NCBI RefSeq assembly: GCF_026626335.1
Contig: NZ_JAPNTZ010000005.1
Span: 496,001-560,000 of the forward strand
Source: Paractinoplanes pyxinae
GTDB taxonomy: Bacteria; Actinomycetota; Actinomycetes; Mycobacteriales; Micromonosporaceae
DNA: 64,000 nt
Direction of reading: 5' to 3'
Shown here one piece after another: positions 42,175 through 50,691 of this stretch. Below the pieces are notes generated by a model. It was not told the DNA's origin and ran no database searches. It saw only the letters and a list, made by a program, of their open reading frames with translations. A program made the position numbers and the translations under genes. How positions within the stretch are numbered: position 1 is the first letter of the stretch; the number at the start of each line of letters is the position of its first letter.

Positions 42175-44516
42175 GACATTCCCTTCGCGACGACAACATC
42201 GGCCGCGGCGTCCTCCGGTGCGGCGACGGTTACGGTTCCGGCGGCGGCGTCGACGGTGACGGTCTGGCCGGTGCGCAGGTGGCGGGTGGCGCCGGGCACG
42301 CAGATGACGGCGGGGATGCCGTATTCACGTGCGACCGTCGGGCCGTGGGCCATCACCGCGCCGGTCTCGGTGACCAGGGCCGCCGCCGTGAGGAAGAGCG
42401 GCGTCCAGCCCGGGTCGGTCGTCGAGGTGACCAGCACTTCGCCCGGCTCGAGGTGGGCGGTGGCCGGGTCGTGCACCACGCGGACGCGACCCGTCGCCCG
42501 GCCCGCCGAAGCACCCACGCCGTGCAGCGCCGACGGATCGACCGCGCCCGGCAGCACCGCTTCGACGTCGGTGCCGTCGGAGAGCAGCGCCACCGGCACC
42601 GACCGCCGCCGCGACTCGCGCTCGTACTCGGCGCGCCGGTCGGCGACCAGCTGCCGGTGTCCGGCGGACGGATCGCCGTCGAAGGCGTCGTCGGCCCGCA
42701 GCTTGCGGGCAATCCGGGCCGCGTTGTCGGCCTCGTCGAGCGTCAGGAACATGATGTCGTCCGGCCGCTGCAGAACGCCCACCTCGGTTAGGTCGGCGCC
42801 GACGGCCAGCAGGTGGCGGCGCATCTCGGCCAGCCGATAGAGGCCCGCGAACTTGCCCGCCTCGCGCAGCCCGGCCAGCCGGCGCGCCCGGCCCAGCAGG
42901 AAGATCGCCAGCCGCCCGCGCACCGGCCGGCGCCGCCGGGCCCGTTGCCCGAGTTCGGCCAGCGTCGCCTCGGCCCGCTCGGCGGCGCGGGCGAACCGGC
43001 GGTCGGGCGCCTGCTCCGGATCGGTCACGCGCATCAGGTTGGCCACGGCCGCCCGCACCGGCGCCGGGTCTTCCGACCAGCGCGGCACGCCCAGGTCGAC
43101 CTCAGCCGCGGCCCGATGCCCGTACTTCTCGAGGAAGCCCGAGAGGTCGACCGCCTCCGGGTCGTCGGCGTCCCGGGCCAGTTGCCACAGGGCGAGGTCC
43201 ATCTCGATGGTGACGTTGTGCGGCATGCCGCCGAGCACGGCGTGGATTTCGCCCGGCCGCGCGACGTCGCCCAGCAGCCGCGGCGGCAGCGCACTGGCCA
43301 GCATGCCGGCCACGATGGGCCAGATGAGGGCATCGGGCCCCTCGCCCTGGTCGTGCTCGCGCACGAGCTTCAGCCGCTCGGCCGTGGAGAGCGCGGTGGG
43401 GCTGCCGGCGGACGCGCGGCGGATGCGGTCGACCGCGTCGTCGAGCCGGACCCGCGCCCGATCGGGGTTGGCCAGCGCGCCGAGCACCCCGCGGACGGCC
43501 CGGCCGACGGGCGGCATCGCACCCGCGCGCTTCGTCCGGGCGCCCTTACGCGGGGCGAATCGGGGATCGTCGAGCACGTGGCGCACGACGGCCTGTGCCC
43601 GCGGCCCGAAGTCGACCGCCATGAGGGCCACCAGCCGCCGCCGCGCGACCGGGTCGCGGACGAGGTCGCTCAGGTCGCCGTAGAGCCGCCCGCCGATGTC
43701 GGTGATCTCGACCCGCAGCCCCAGCGGCACCAGCATCGCCGTGACCAGTTGCTTCAGCGTGTCGAGGCCCATCGGAGTGACCGGCTGCAGCATGCCCTGC
43801 ACGTGCCCGAATTCGAGGTAGACCCGGGGCGGCCCCTCGGTGGGTGGCGGCGCCGGGAAGAGGGTGGTGATCGGCCGAGACTGGAGAACCCACAGCTCGC
43901 CGTGCTCGTCGACCGCCCATTCGACGTCTTGCGGCGAGCCGAACAGAGCCTGCAGCCGCTCGCCGACGGCGTGCAGCGGGTCGTCGGGAGTGACCAGGCG
44001 GCGATCCACCTCGGCCCGGCCGTCGACCACCGCGGAGCCGGAGCCCGCGGCCGATTCGACCAGCATCTCGGTGCGGCAGCCGGTCACCGGGTTGGCCGTG
44101 AACAGGACGCCCGCCCGCCGGGCGGCGACCATGCGCTGGACGACGACGCCCATGCGGACATCGCCCGAGTGGTAGGCCGAGGCGCGGGGGCCGGACGCCG
44201 ACGCCCGGACGGTTTCGATCGCGGCGAGCAGGGCCTCGGCGCCGTGGACGTCGAGGACGGTGTCGAACATGCCGGCATAGCTCGCCCCGGGCGAGTCTTC
44301 GACAGTTGCGCTGGAGCGCACCGCCACCGCTCCCCCGCCCAGACGTTCGTACGCCGCCATTATTTGATCTTCAGGCAGTTCGGCCTGGCCGGCGGGGATG
44401 CAGAAGCCGGGCGGCACCCGTTCACCGGCCCGCGACAGCTCGCCCAGACCGGCGGCCTTGCCCCCGACCTGGGCGACCATGCCGGCCGAGACGTCACGCA
44501 GATCGACGATCGCCAT
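42171..44516 (-). CDS. PEP-synthase / rifampin phosphotransferase-like protein
   Basis: 781 aa. N-terminal ATP-grasp: VGGKAAGLGELSRAGERVPP (PPDK/PEPS N-terminus), VAVRSSATVEDSPGASYAGM, and VEWAVDEHGELWVLQSRPIT. A variable helical middle follows. The C-terminal swivelling phosphohistidine domain reads TETGAVMAHGPTVAREYGIP, with the catalytic His near residue 722. The order ATP-grasp / middle / His domain and the size resemble rifamycin phosphotransferases, which inactivate rifamycins by phosphorylation. The middle domain, which sets substrate, cannot be assigned by eye. Start ATG 44516 with AAGGAGGG upstream. Co-transcribed with a membrane protein and a TetR regulator. Confidence 0.82.
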   Translation of the reverse strand: MAIVDLRDVSAGMVAQVGGKAAGLGELSRAGERVPPGFCIPAGQAELPEDQIMAAYERLGGGAVAVRSSATVEDSPGASYAGMFDTVLDVHGAEALLAAIETVRASASGPRASAYHSGDVRMGVVVQRMVAARRAGVLFTANPVTGCRTEMLVESAAGSGSAVVDGRAEVDRRLVTPDDPLHAVGERLQALFGSPQDVEWAVDEHGELWVLQSRPITTLFPAPPPTEGPPRVYLEFGHVQGMLQPVTPMGLDTLKQLVTAMLVPLGLRVEITDIGGRLYGDLSDLVRDPVARRRLVALMAVDFGPRAQAVVRHVLDDPRFAPRKGARTKRAGAMPPVGRAVRGVLGALANPDRARVRLDDAVDRIRRASAGSPTALSTAERLKLVREHDQGEGPDALIWPIVAGMLASALPPRLLGDVARPGEIHAVLGGMPHNVTIEMDLALWQLARDADDPEAVDLSGFLEKYGHRAAAEVDLGVPRWSEDPAPVRAAVANLMRVTDPEQAPDRRFARAAERAEATLAELGQRARRRRPVRGRLAIFLLGRARRLAGLREAGKFAGLYRLAEMRRHLLAVGADLTEVGVLQRPDDIMFLTLDEADNAARIARKLRADDAFDGDPSAGHRQLVADRRAEYERESRRRSVPVALLSDGTDVEAVLPGAVDPSALHGVGASAGRATGRVRVVHDPATAHLEPGEVLVTSTTDPGWTPLFLTAAALVTETGAVMAHGPTVAREYGIPAVICVPGATRHLRTGQTVTVDAAAGTVTVAAPEDAAADVVVAKGMS

Positions 44517-44532
44517 CGGCCCTCCTTTTCCA

Positions 44533-44578
44533 ATACGACTGCAACGCAAAGGCTAGCCGGTTTCCGATACGACTGCAA
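44533..44578 (-). promoter_or_regulatory. Promoter and direct-repeat operator of the PEP-synthase-like operon
   Basis: On the minus strand TTGCAG (44573-44578) and TAGCCT (44550-44555) are spaced 17 bases, a good housekeeping-type promoter. ATACGACTGCAA (plus strand) occurs twice, at 44533-44544 and 44567-44578, offset 34 bases, one copy covering the -35 and one downstream of the -10. This is a plausible binding site for the operon's TetR protein. Confidence 0.65.
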
Positions 44579-44650
44579 TGCCAAGCGTGGGGTGGGCGAA
44601 TTTCTCGAAACGACCGGAACCACCGGCCGCCCCGAATCGTCTGAACGGGC

Positions 44651-45556
44651 ATGACTCGTCTCCGCGGCACCCTGATGGCCGCCGCCGTTCCCCTGTTCCT
44701 GCTCGCCGCGTGCGCGCAGCCCGGCACCACGAGCGCGGGCTCGCCAGCCTCCCGGGAAAGCGCCTCCTCCTATCCGCAGGGCGGCGACGAGACCCAGGAC
44801 GGAGACAAACTCGTCGCACGCGTGGAATCGGTCGGGGGCTTCGTGCCGCCGGACCGCACGGTCGGCACCCTGCCCGCGATCAGCGTCTACGCCGACGGCC
44901 GGGTGATCACCCAGGGCCCCACGCCCGCCATCTATCCCGGGCCCGCGCTGCCCAACCTGCAGGTCGTGACGCTCAGCCCCGACCAGGTGCAGCAGCTGCT
45001 GAAAGAGGCCACCGAGGCCGGCGTCCGCTCCGGCGCCGACTTCGGCCGCCCCAACGTGGCCGACGCGCCGACCACCCGGGTCACCGTCACCACGGCCCAG
45101 GGCACCCAGTCGGTCGCGGTCGAGGCGCTCAACGAGGCCCAGGTCAACGACCCGATGCTCACCGACGCCCAGAAGACGGCGCGCAAGAATCTGGCCGCCT
45201 TCGTCGACAAGCTGAGCGACCTGCCGGCCGCCGCCGAGCCGAGCGCCAGCGCCCCGTACGACGCCGAGTCGCTGGCCGTGCTGGCCCGCCCGTACATCAA
45301 GCAGCAGGGCGACGACCAGCCGGCGCAGACCGAGATGGCCTGGCCCGGTCCGGCCCTGCCCGGCGACTACCTCAACCCGGCCTTCAAGATCGGCTGTGTC
45401 GTCGTGAGCGGCGCCGAGGCCGACAAGGTGCTGGCCGCGGCCAAGAAGGCCAACCAGATGACCCCGTGGACCGCCGGCGGTGAGAAGTACCTGATCACCT
45501 TCCGGCCGCTGCTGCCCGACGAGAAGGGCTGCGCGCAGTTCAAGGGGAACCGATGA
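44651..45556 (+). CDS. Predicted lipoprotein, function unknown
   Basis: 301 aa. Signal peptide MTRLRGTLMAAAVPLFLLAAC ends in a lipobox (LAAC, Cys21), followed by a Ser/Gly/Gln-rich tether. The mature part has beta-rich blocks (ISVYADGRVITQGP, TPAIYPGPALPNLQVVTLSP) and two more Cys late in the protein (GCVVVSG, EKGCAQF) that could pair. It has no enzyme motif that I recognise. Divergent from the PEP-synthase-like gene and followed by a nested hairpin. Confidence 0.8.
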   Translation: MTRLRGTLMAAAVPLFLLAACAQPGTTSAGSPASRESASSYPQGGDETQDGDKLVARVESVGGFVPPDRTVGTLPAISVYADGRVITQGPTPAIYPGPALPNLQVVTLSPDQVQQLLKEATEAGVRSGADFGRPNVADAPTTRVTVTTAQGTQSVAVEALNEAQVNDPMLTDAQKTARKNLAAFVDKLSDLPAAAEPSASAPYDAESLAVLARPYIKQQGDDQPAQTEMAWPGPALPGDYLNPAFKIGCVVVSGAEADKVLAAAKKANQMTPWTAGGEKYLITFRPLLPDEKGCAQFKGNR

Positions 45557-45575
45557 CTCCTCTCGGGGAGCCGTT

Positions 45576-45616
45576 CGATTCCGGCCGCGACGACGTCGCG
45601 GGGGACGACGGAATCG
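45576..45616. terminator. Nested hairpin between convergent genes
   Basis: Outer arms CGATTCCG (45576-45583) / CGGAATCG (45609-45616) and inner arms CGCGAC / GTCGCG (45586-45600) form a stacked structure 20 bases after the lipoprotein stop. It can end the plus-strand transcript; the convergent minus-strand gene ends at 45696. Confidence 0.7.
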
Positions 45617-45695
45617 ATCGCGGGCCGGAGCGGACCGAGTCCGTTCCGGCCCGCCAGGGCTGCCGCCCGGCGATCACCGCACCCAGAAACAAGCG

Positions 45696-46295
<600 letters not shown>

Positions 46296-46409
46296 GACGC
46301 GACCGCCTTCCACATCCGATGGGCAACCTCCTCCGCCATGACCGGACAGCCCGCAGAACTGTGACGAGGTCACTGTCACTAATTCGCGTACGGTGGTGTC
46401 CTTGAAGGC

Positions 46410-46598
46410 ATGGCTGTCATCACGAAGACGCATGCCCTCAACGTCCTCCGCCGCGCCTACGGGCCGGACTACGCCGAGTCCGTGAAGGACCAGCTGCCCG
46501 ACCGGCTCGACCTCGACGAGCCGAAGGACACCGCCGTGCTCTACAAACTCGGCCTGACCCCGGACCGGCTGGTCAGCGCGCTGGGCGGCGAATACTAG
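46410..46598 (+). CDS. 62-aa hypothetical protein
   Basis: 62 aa from ATG 46410, with AAGG close upstream. The sequence THALNVLRRAYGPDYAESVK then DQLPDRLDLDEPKDTAVLYK is regular helical with GLTPDRLVSALGGEY at the end. Composition and codon pattern look coding. There is no signal or membrane segment and I do not know the family. A short dyad GTGACGAGGTCAC lies upstream at 46361-46373. Confidence 0.6.
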   Translation: MAVITKTHALNVLRRAYGPDYAESVKDQLPDRLDLDEPKDTAVLYKLGLTPDRLVSALGGEY

Positions 46599-46620
46599 AG
46601 CCCTGTCACGAATCGCTCCC

Positions 46621-46652
46621 CCGCACGGTCTGAGAGGGCAGAAGCCGTGCGG
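46621..46652 (+). promoter_or_regulatory. Hairpin abutting the ribosome binding site of the YidB-like gene
   Basis: CCGCACGG (46621-46628) and CCGTGCGG (46645-46652) form a perfect 8-bp stem; the 3' arm runs directly into GGAGGGAG, the ribosome binding site for ATG 46665, sharing its first GG. Confidence 0.5.
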
Positions 46653-46664
46653 AGGGAGACCGTG

Positions 46665-47096
46665 ATGCCCGACATCGCCAAACTGTCCACGTTGCTCGAC
46701 GACCCCGAGGTGCGGGACCTGCTCTTCGGCCTCGCGCACACCGGCTCGCCCGCAGCCGGACCGGCCCATCTGCACGCCGTCGTGCTGCGGCTGGCCGAGA
46801 CGACCACGCCCGAGCAGTACGGGAGCTGGCTGTCGGACACCTCGCACAACCAGCCGATGACTGTCGATCAGGTGCGCCGGACGGTCGGCGACGGCCCCCT
46901 GGACGACCTGGCCACCTTCGCCGGTGGCAGTTCCGGCGCCGTGGCCTGGCAGCTCGCCTCGGTGCTGCCCGACCTGGTGGACGCGGTGAGCCCGGGCGGC
47001 CGGGTCGTCGGGGCCGACCAGCTGGGCCGTGAGATCACCGACGCGATCGACGGCGACGACCGCTCGGCCGGAGCCTTCGGCGCCCACATCCACTGA
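46665..47096 (+). CDS. YidB/DUF937-like protein
   Basis: 143 aa from ATG 46665, 6-7 bases after GGAGGGAG; an in-frame GTG at 46647 would include the ribosome binding site and is rejected. The C-terminal half (LDDLATFAGGSSGAVAWQLA then SVLPDLVDAVSPGGRV) matches the YidB/DUF937 helical pattern in which a Gly-Gly loop precedes LP.LVD..TP.G. The N-terminal half is a separate helical region. Function of the family is poorly known. Confidence 0.75.
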   Translation: MPDIAKLSTLLDDPEVRDLLFGLAHTGSPAAGPAHLHAVVLRLAETTTPEQYGSWLSDTSHNQPMTVDQVRRTVGDGPLDDLATFAGGSSGAVAWQLASVLPDLVDAVSPGGRVVGADQLGREITDAIDGDDRSAGAFGAHIH

Positions 47097-47167
47097 GGAT
47101 CTAAAGCGTTCCCGCGTACGCGTCACAGGGCCTGGAAAGTGTCGGACCCCCGGCCTACCTTGTCGCC

Positions 47168-47539
47168 ATGGACATGAAGATTGAGCTCATCCCCGTGCCC
47201 GTGACCGACGTCGACCGGGCCAAGGCCTTCTACGAGCGCGTGGGCTTCCACGCCGATCACGACCATCGCGTGCAGCCGGGCTTGCGGTTCGTGCAGCTCA
47301 CACCGCCGGGCTCGGCCTGCTCGATCGTGATCGGCGACGGCATCACGGAAAAGACGCCGGGCACGCAAGAGATCCAGTGCGTGGTGGCCGACGCCGAGGC
47401 CGCCCGCGCCGGCCTGGTCGAGGCCGGCGTCGAGGCGAGCGACGTCGACAAACAGCCGTGGGGAAATTTCGTGTACTTCCGCGACCCCGACGGCAACAGC
47501 TGGTCGCTGCAGGCGATGGAGACGCGGCCCAACGGCTAA
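47168..47539 (+). CDS. VOC-family (glyoxalase/bleomycin-resistance fold) protein
   Basis: 123 aa, single VOC module. Starts with IELIPVPVTDVDRAKAFYER and VGF, ends with FVYFRDPDGNSWSLQAME, the standard paired beta-alpha-beta units. Potential metal ligands His/Gln and Glu are partly present. Substrate cannot be read. Its stop overlaps the convergent DUF4331 gene end by 4 bases. Confidence 0.88.
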   Translation: MDMKIELIPVPVTDVDRAKAFYERVGFHADHDHRVQPGLRFVQLTPPGSACSIVIGDGITEKTPGTQEIQCVVADAEAARAGLVEAGVEASDVDKQPWGNFVYFRDPDGNSWSLQAMETRPNG

Positions 47540-48651
47540 GCGGGCACCACGTACGGGAACGCTTCCTGGCGGGTGTCGGCAGTGGCGGCCGGGGGCAGGC
47601 CGGTGCCGACGGCCGAGTTGGTCACGAGCGAGAAGACGACCTCGGGGGCGTTGTCGACCAGGGCGCGGCCGTTGAAGTCGGTGAAGCCGAAGACGGCCGG
47701 CGTGCCCACCTGATAGGGCAGGGCGTCCGGCAGCAGGCGCTGCACCACGGCTTCGGCGTACGCCTCGGGGCGCTCGGTCGTGCCGAGCCGCCGCACGGTG
47801 GCCGCCACCAGTTCGCGCATGCCCTTGCCGTAGGCAGCAGAGTCGTCGGCCGGGTGGGCCTCGTTGGCCGCGCTCGCGGCGTCACTGTCGGCGTCGCGGA
47901 AGATCGGCCAGATCATCGGCAGGCCGGCCCGCCCGATCGGCCGCCAGCCGCCGGCGTCGGTGGCCAGCCGGGTGGTGCTCCAGACCCGGATGATCCGGTC
48001 ACGGAAGAGCTGCGGGTCGCTGTGCGGGATGCGGAGGACGATGCTGTTGACCGTCGAACCGGCGAACGTGTTGACCGCTTCACCGGGCACGAAGCCGGTG
48101 ATCGTGGCCGGTTCGCCGTGCTGCACGAGCAGGTCGATCGCGGCGAGCTGGCCGAGGTCGAGATAGAAGGGGTCGCGCACCCGACCGGCCCAGGCGGTCA
48201 GTCCGTCGGCGCCGCGCACGGTCTCGCCGGTGCGGCCGCGGGCGACCTCGACGCCCGGCGCAGCGTCGTCGAGGACCACCGCGGTGCCCGGTGTTGCGTC
48301 GTCGAGACCCGCCGCGGCGCCCGGTGTTGCGTCGTCGAGACCCGCCGCGGCGCCCGGTGTTGCGTCGTCGGCGGCTCCTTCGACGCGGTGCACGGTGTAG
48401 TTCTGCGCGCCCTCGGGGCCGGGCTCGAAGGCGACGCGGAACGCGAGCGCGTCCTCGTGCGCGCCGTCGAGCCATACGCGGAACTCGTAGCGGGCCTCGT
48501 CGTGGAAGCCGGCGGGCTGGTCCGGCCCGGCCAGCGAGGTGCCGGCGTTCAGGATCAGCACCGTGGCCCCGGCGTCGTCGAATACGTACTGGTCGGTGAT
48601 GTTGAGCCGGGGGTCGCGGCGGGCGAGCGGCGAATCGAGATGGTGAGACAT
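47536..48651 (-). CDS. DUF4331 family protein with internal repeat
   Basis: 371 aa. The N-terminus SHHLDSPLARRDPRLNITDQ then YVFDDAG is the DUF4331 signature, shared with the second DUF4331 protein at 56259. Later blocks VNTFAGSTVNSIVLRIPHSD and RVWSTTRL also fit. There is no signal peptide. A 33-bp tandem repeat inserts three copies of DDATPGAAAGL-like sequence near residue 100. The family is uncharacterised; members are sometimes near ECF sigma factors and oxidative-stress genes. It is 52 bases downstream of the AraC gene end. Confidence 0.85.
   Translation of the reverse strand: MSHHLDSPLARRDPRLNITDQYVFDDAGATVLILNAGTSLAGPDQPAGFHDEARYEFRVWLDGAHEDALAFRVAFEPGPEGAQNYTVHRVEGAADDATPGAAAGLDDATPGAAAGLDDATPGTAVVLDDAAPGVEVARGRTGETVRGADGLTAWAGRVRDPFYLDLGQLAAIDLLVQHGEPATITGFVPGEAVNTFAGSTVNSIVLRIPHSDPQLFRDRIIRVWSTTRLATDAGGWRPIGRAGLPMIWPIFRDADSDAASAANEAHPADDSAAYGKGMRELVAATVRRLGTTERPEAYAEAVVQRLLPDALPYQVGTPAVFGFTDFNGRALVDNAPEVVFSLVTNSAVGTGLPPAATADTRQEAFPYVVPA
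48268..48366 (-). repeat. 33-bp tandem repeat, three units, inside a DUF4331 gene
   Basis: Units at 48268, 48301 and 48334, each GTCGAG..CC.CCGCGG.GCC followed by CGGTGTTGCGTC. The period of 33 keeps frame and encodes 11-residue DDATPGAAAGL repeats. Confidence 0.9.
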
Positions 48652-48703
48652 GCCGCCACCCTGGCAGCGCCCCGGCTCCGAAATCTTCAGTCGGACGACT
48701 GCA

Positions 48704-49738
48704 TCAGGCGCGGGACAAGCGGTAGGCGCGCGGCGATTGGCCGGTCACCCGCTTGAAGGCGGTGCTCAGGGCGCTCTCGGAGCCGTAGCCGACCTCGTGG
48801 GCGATCGCGGCCACGGTGTGGTCGCCGTGGCGCAGGCGGGCGGCGGCCAGCTCGATGCGCCACTGGGTCAGGTAGTCGAGCGGGCCCTGGCCGACCACCT
48901 GCTTGAAGCGGGCGGCCAGCGTGGAGCGCGAGACGGCGGCCACCGCGGCCAGGTCGGCCACCGTCCAGGCGTACGCGGGTTTGCCGTGCATGGCCCGCAG
49001 GGCCGGACCGACGACCGGGTCGGCCAAGCCGGCCAGCCAGCCCCCGGCCGGCGGCGCGGCGGCCAGGTGCAGGCGCAGCAGGTGGATCAGCATGACCAGC
49101 GCCAGGTGTTCGGTGAGCAGGCTGGACGCGGGTGGGCGGTCGCGCAGCTCGGCGTCGATCTGTTCCAGCGCCCACCGCACGGCGGCCGCCGCCGTGCTCG
49201 CGCCGGGCACGTGGACGACCGGCGGCAGGGCGTCGAGCAGCAGCTCCTGCGCCCGCTCGCCGAAACCGAAGCGGCCGCCGATCAGGAACACGTCGTCGGC
49301 GTCGTGGCCGAGCTGCGCCCCGCCGAGGCCGCCGACATCATGGCCGAACCGCGCCCCGCCGAGGCCGCCGGCGTCGTAGCCGGACCGCGCCCCGGCGGTC
49401 CGCATACTGTCGTTGTCGCGGCGGGTGGCTCGGGCGATGCCGTCGTCGCCCGCGGCGGCGAAGATGGGGCCGGCCGGTTCCGGTGGCACGTCGGGGCCAC
49501 TGGCCAGCGTGAACGCGACCGGACGGGTGAGCAGGAAGCAGTCGCCCGGTTCGAGGCGGAAATCCTGCCCCTCGGCCCGCAGCAGGCAGCTCCCCCGGCG
49601 TACGGCGTTGAACTTGACCGCCGGTGGCGGCTCGAACGCCACCGCCCACTCGCCGGCGGCGACCAGACCGGCCGACAGGCTGCTGGTTGTGCCCACGAGC
49701 GCCAAGACATCATCGAGCGGATCGGCCTGGACTCTCAC
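48704..49738 (-). CDS. AraC-family regulator with cupin-6 sensor and inserted repeat
   Basis: 344 aa from GTG 49738; an in-frame start at 49804 would run through the divergent gene's start, so it is not used. N-terminal cupin (FEPPPAVKFNAVRRGSCLLR, DFRLEPGDCFLLTRPVAF) and C-terminal HTH pair (WTVADLAAVAAVSRSTLAAR, HTVAAIAHEVGYGSESALST, GQSPRAYR) fit AraC regulators of the cupin_6 group. A Gly-rich repeated insertion (GGLGGARFGHDV) sits between the cupin strands, near residue 125-155. It probably controls the divergent SDR through the dyad at 49748-49774. Confidence 0.9.
   Translation of the reverse strand: MRVQADPLDDVLALVGTTSSLSAGLVAAGEWAVAFEPPPAVKFNAVRRGSCLLRAEGQDFRLEPGDCFLLTRPVAFTLASGPDVPPEPAGPIFAAAGDDGIARATRRDNDSMRTAGARSGYDAGGLGGARFGHDVGGLGGAQLGHDADDVFLIGGRFGFGERAQELLLDALPPVVHVPGASTAAAAVRWALEQIDAELRDRPPASSLLTEHLALVMLIHLLRLHLAAAPPAGGWLAGLADPVVGPALRAMHGKPAYAWTVADLAAVAAVSRSTLAARFKQVVGQGPLDYLTQWRIELAAARLRHGDHTVAAIAHEVGYGSESALSTAFKRVTGQSPRAYRLSRA
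49291..49392 (-). repeat. 36-bp tandem repeat inside the AraC gene
   Basis: Units CGCCGAGGCCGCCGACATCA... at 49321 and CGCCGAGGCCGCCGGCGTCG... at 49357, preceded by a partial unit from 49291; period 36 bp, in frame. Encodes GGLGGARFGHDV-like 12-residue repeats. Confidence 0.85.
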
Positions 49739-49747
49739 GCAACTATC

Positions 49748-49774
49748 TTGGACCCTGAGCCATTCAGGATCCAA
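49748..49774. promoter_or_regulatory. Palindromic operator between AraC and SDR genes
   Basis: TTGGACCCTGA (49748-49758) and TCAGGATCCAA (49764-49774) are inverted arms with one mismatch and a 5-base spacer. It sits between divergent starts at 49738 and 49798 and is the obvious regulator site. Confidence 0.7.
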
Positions 49775-49797
49775 CCCGGCCGCCGCACAGTAGAGCC

Positions 49798-50691
49798 ATG
49801 ACAAGGATCATTACCCCGTTCACCGCTCAGTCCACCGCCGCCGAGGTGCTGGCCGGAGTCGACCTGACCGGCCGGCGCATGCTGATCACCGGGGGCGGTT
49901 CGGGGCTGGGCCGCGCCGCCGCCGACGCGCTGCGCGAGGCGGGCGCCGAGGTCATCGCCCCGGCCCGCCGCGAGCTCGACCTCTCCGACCTCGACTCGGT
50001 GCGCGCCTACGCCGAGGCCTGGACCGGGCCCGTCGACGCGATCATCGCCAACGCCGGGATCATGGCCGTGCCCGAGCGCCGGACCGCCGACAACGGCTGG
50101 GAGCTGCAGCTCGCGACCAACTTCCTGGGCCACTTCGCGCTGATCAAGGGCCTCGAGAACCACCTGACCGAAGGCGCCCGGATCGTTCTGGTGAGCTCGG
50201 GCGCCCAGCTCAGGGCCGGCGTCGACTTCGACGACCCCCACTTCGAGACCCGCCCGTACGACCCCTGGGTCGCCTACGGCCAGTCCAAGACCGCCGTGGT
50301 TCTGCTGGCCGTGGCCGTCGGCCGCCACCTGGACGGCGTGACCGCCAACGCGATGGCCCCCGGCCGCATCCACACCAATCTGCAGCGCCACATCGACGAG
50401 GCGACCATGCGCGCGCTGGGCGCCATGGACGACGACGGCAACCTGCTGCACCCCGAGGGCTACAAGACCCCCGAGCAGGGCGCCGCGGCCGAGGTCATGC
50501 TGGCCGCCTCCCCGCTGCTGGCCGGCGTCACCGGCCGCTACTTCGACGAGGACAACCAGGAGGCCCAGGTCGTCCCGGGCGGACCCGAGCCCATGGTCGG
50601 TGTGGCCGATTGGTCGGTCGACCCGGCCGCCGCCGACCGCCTGTGGGAGCTGGCCGAGCAGGCCCTCAAGCAGCCTCGAGGGGCGCGCTGA
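49798..50691 (+). CDS. Short-chain dehydrogenase/reductase
   Basis: 297 aa. Cofactor motif TGGGSGLGRA (residues 31-40), NAG at AIIANAGIMAV, catalytic Ser in VLVSSGAQ and Tyr/Lys in YGQSK, all in order for classical SDRs. Its length and the PGRIHTNLQRHIDE and YFDEDNQEAQ blocks place it with the extended WW-oxidoreductase/retinol-dehydrogenase-like group. Substrate unknown. Divergent from the AraC regulator; 3' end overlaps the convergent hydrolase gene by 26 bases. Confidence 0.9.
   Translation: MTRIITPFTAQSTAAEVLAGVDLTGRRMLITGGGSGLGRAAADALREAGAEVIAPARRELDLSDLDSVRAYAEAWTGPVDAIIANAGIMAVPERRTADNGWELQLATNFLGHFALIKGLENHLTEGARIVLVSSGAQLRAGVDFDDPHFETRPYDPWVAYGQSKTAVVLLAVAVGRHLDGVTANAMAPGRIHTNLQRHIDEATMRALGAMDDDGNLLHPEGYKTPEQGAAAEVMLAASPLLAGVTGRYFDEDNQEAQVVPGGPEPMVGVADWSVDPAAADRLWELAEQALKQPRGAR

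Noticed and set aside
44517-44650. Rifamycin-associated element upstream of the phosphotransferase-like gene
   Set aside because: I could not find the palindromic element recalled for rph genes; only the ATACGACTGCAA direct repeats are present, so rifamycin induction is not claimed.
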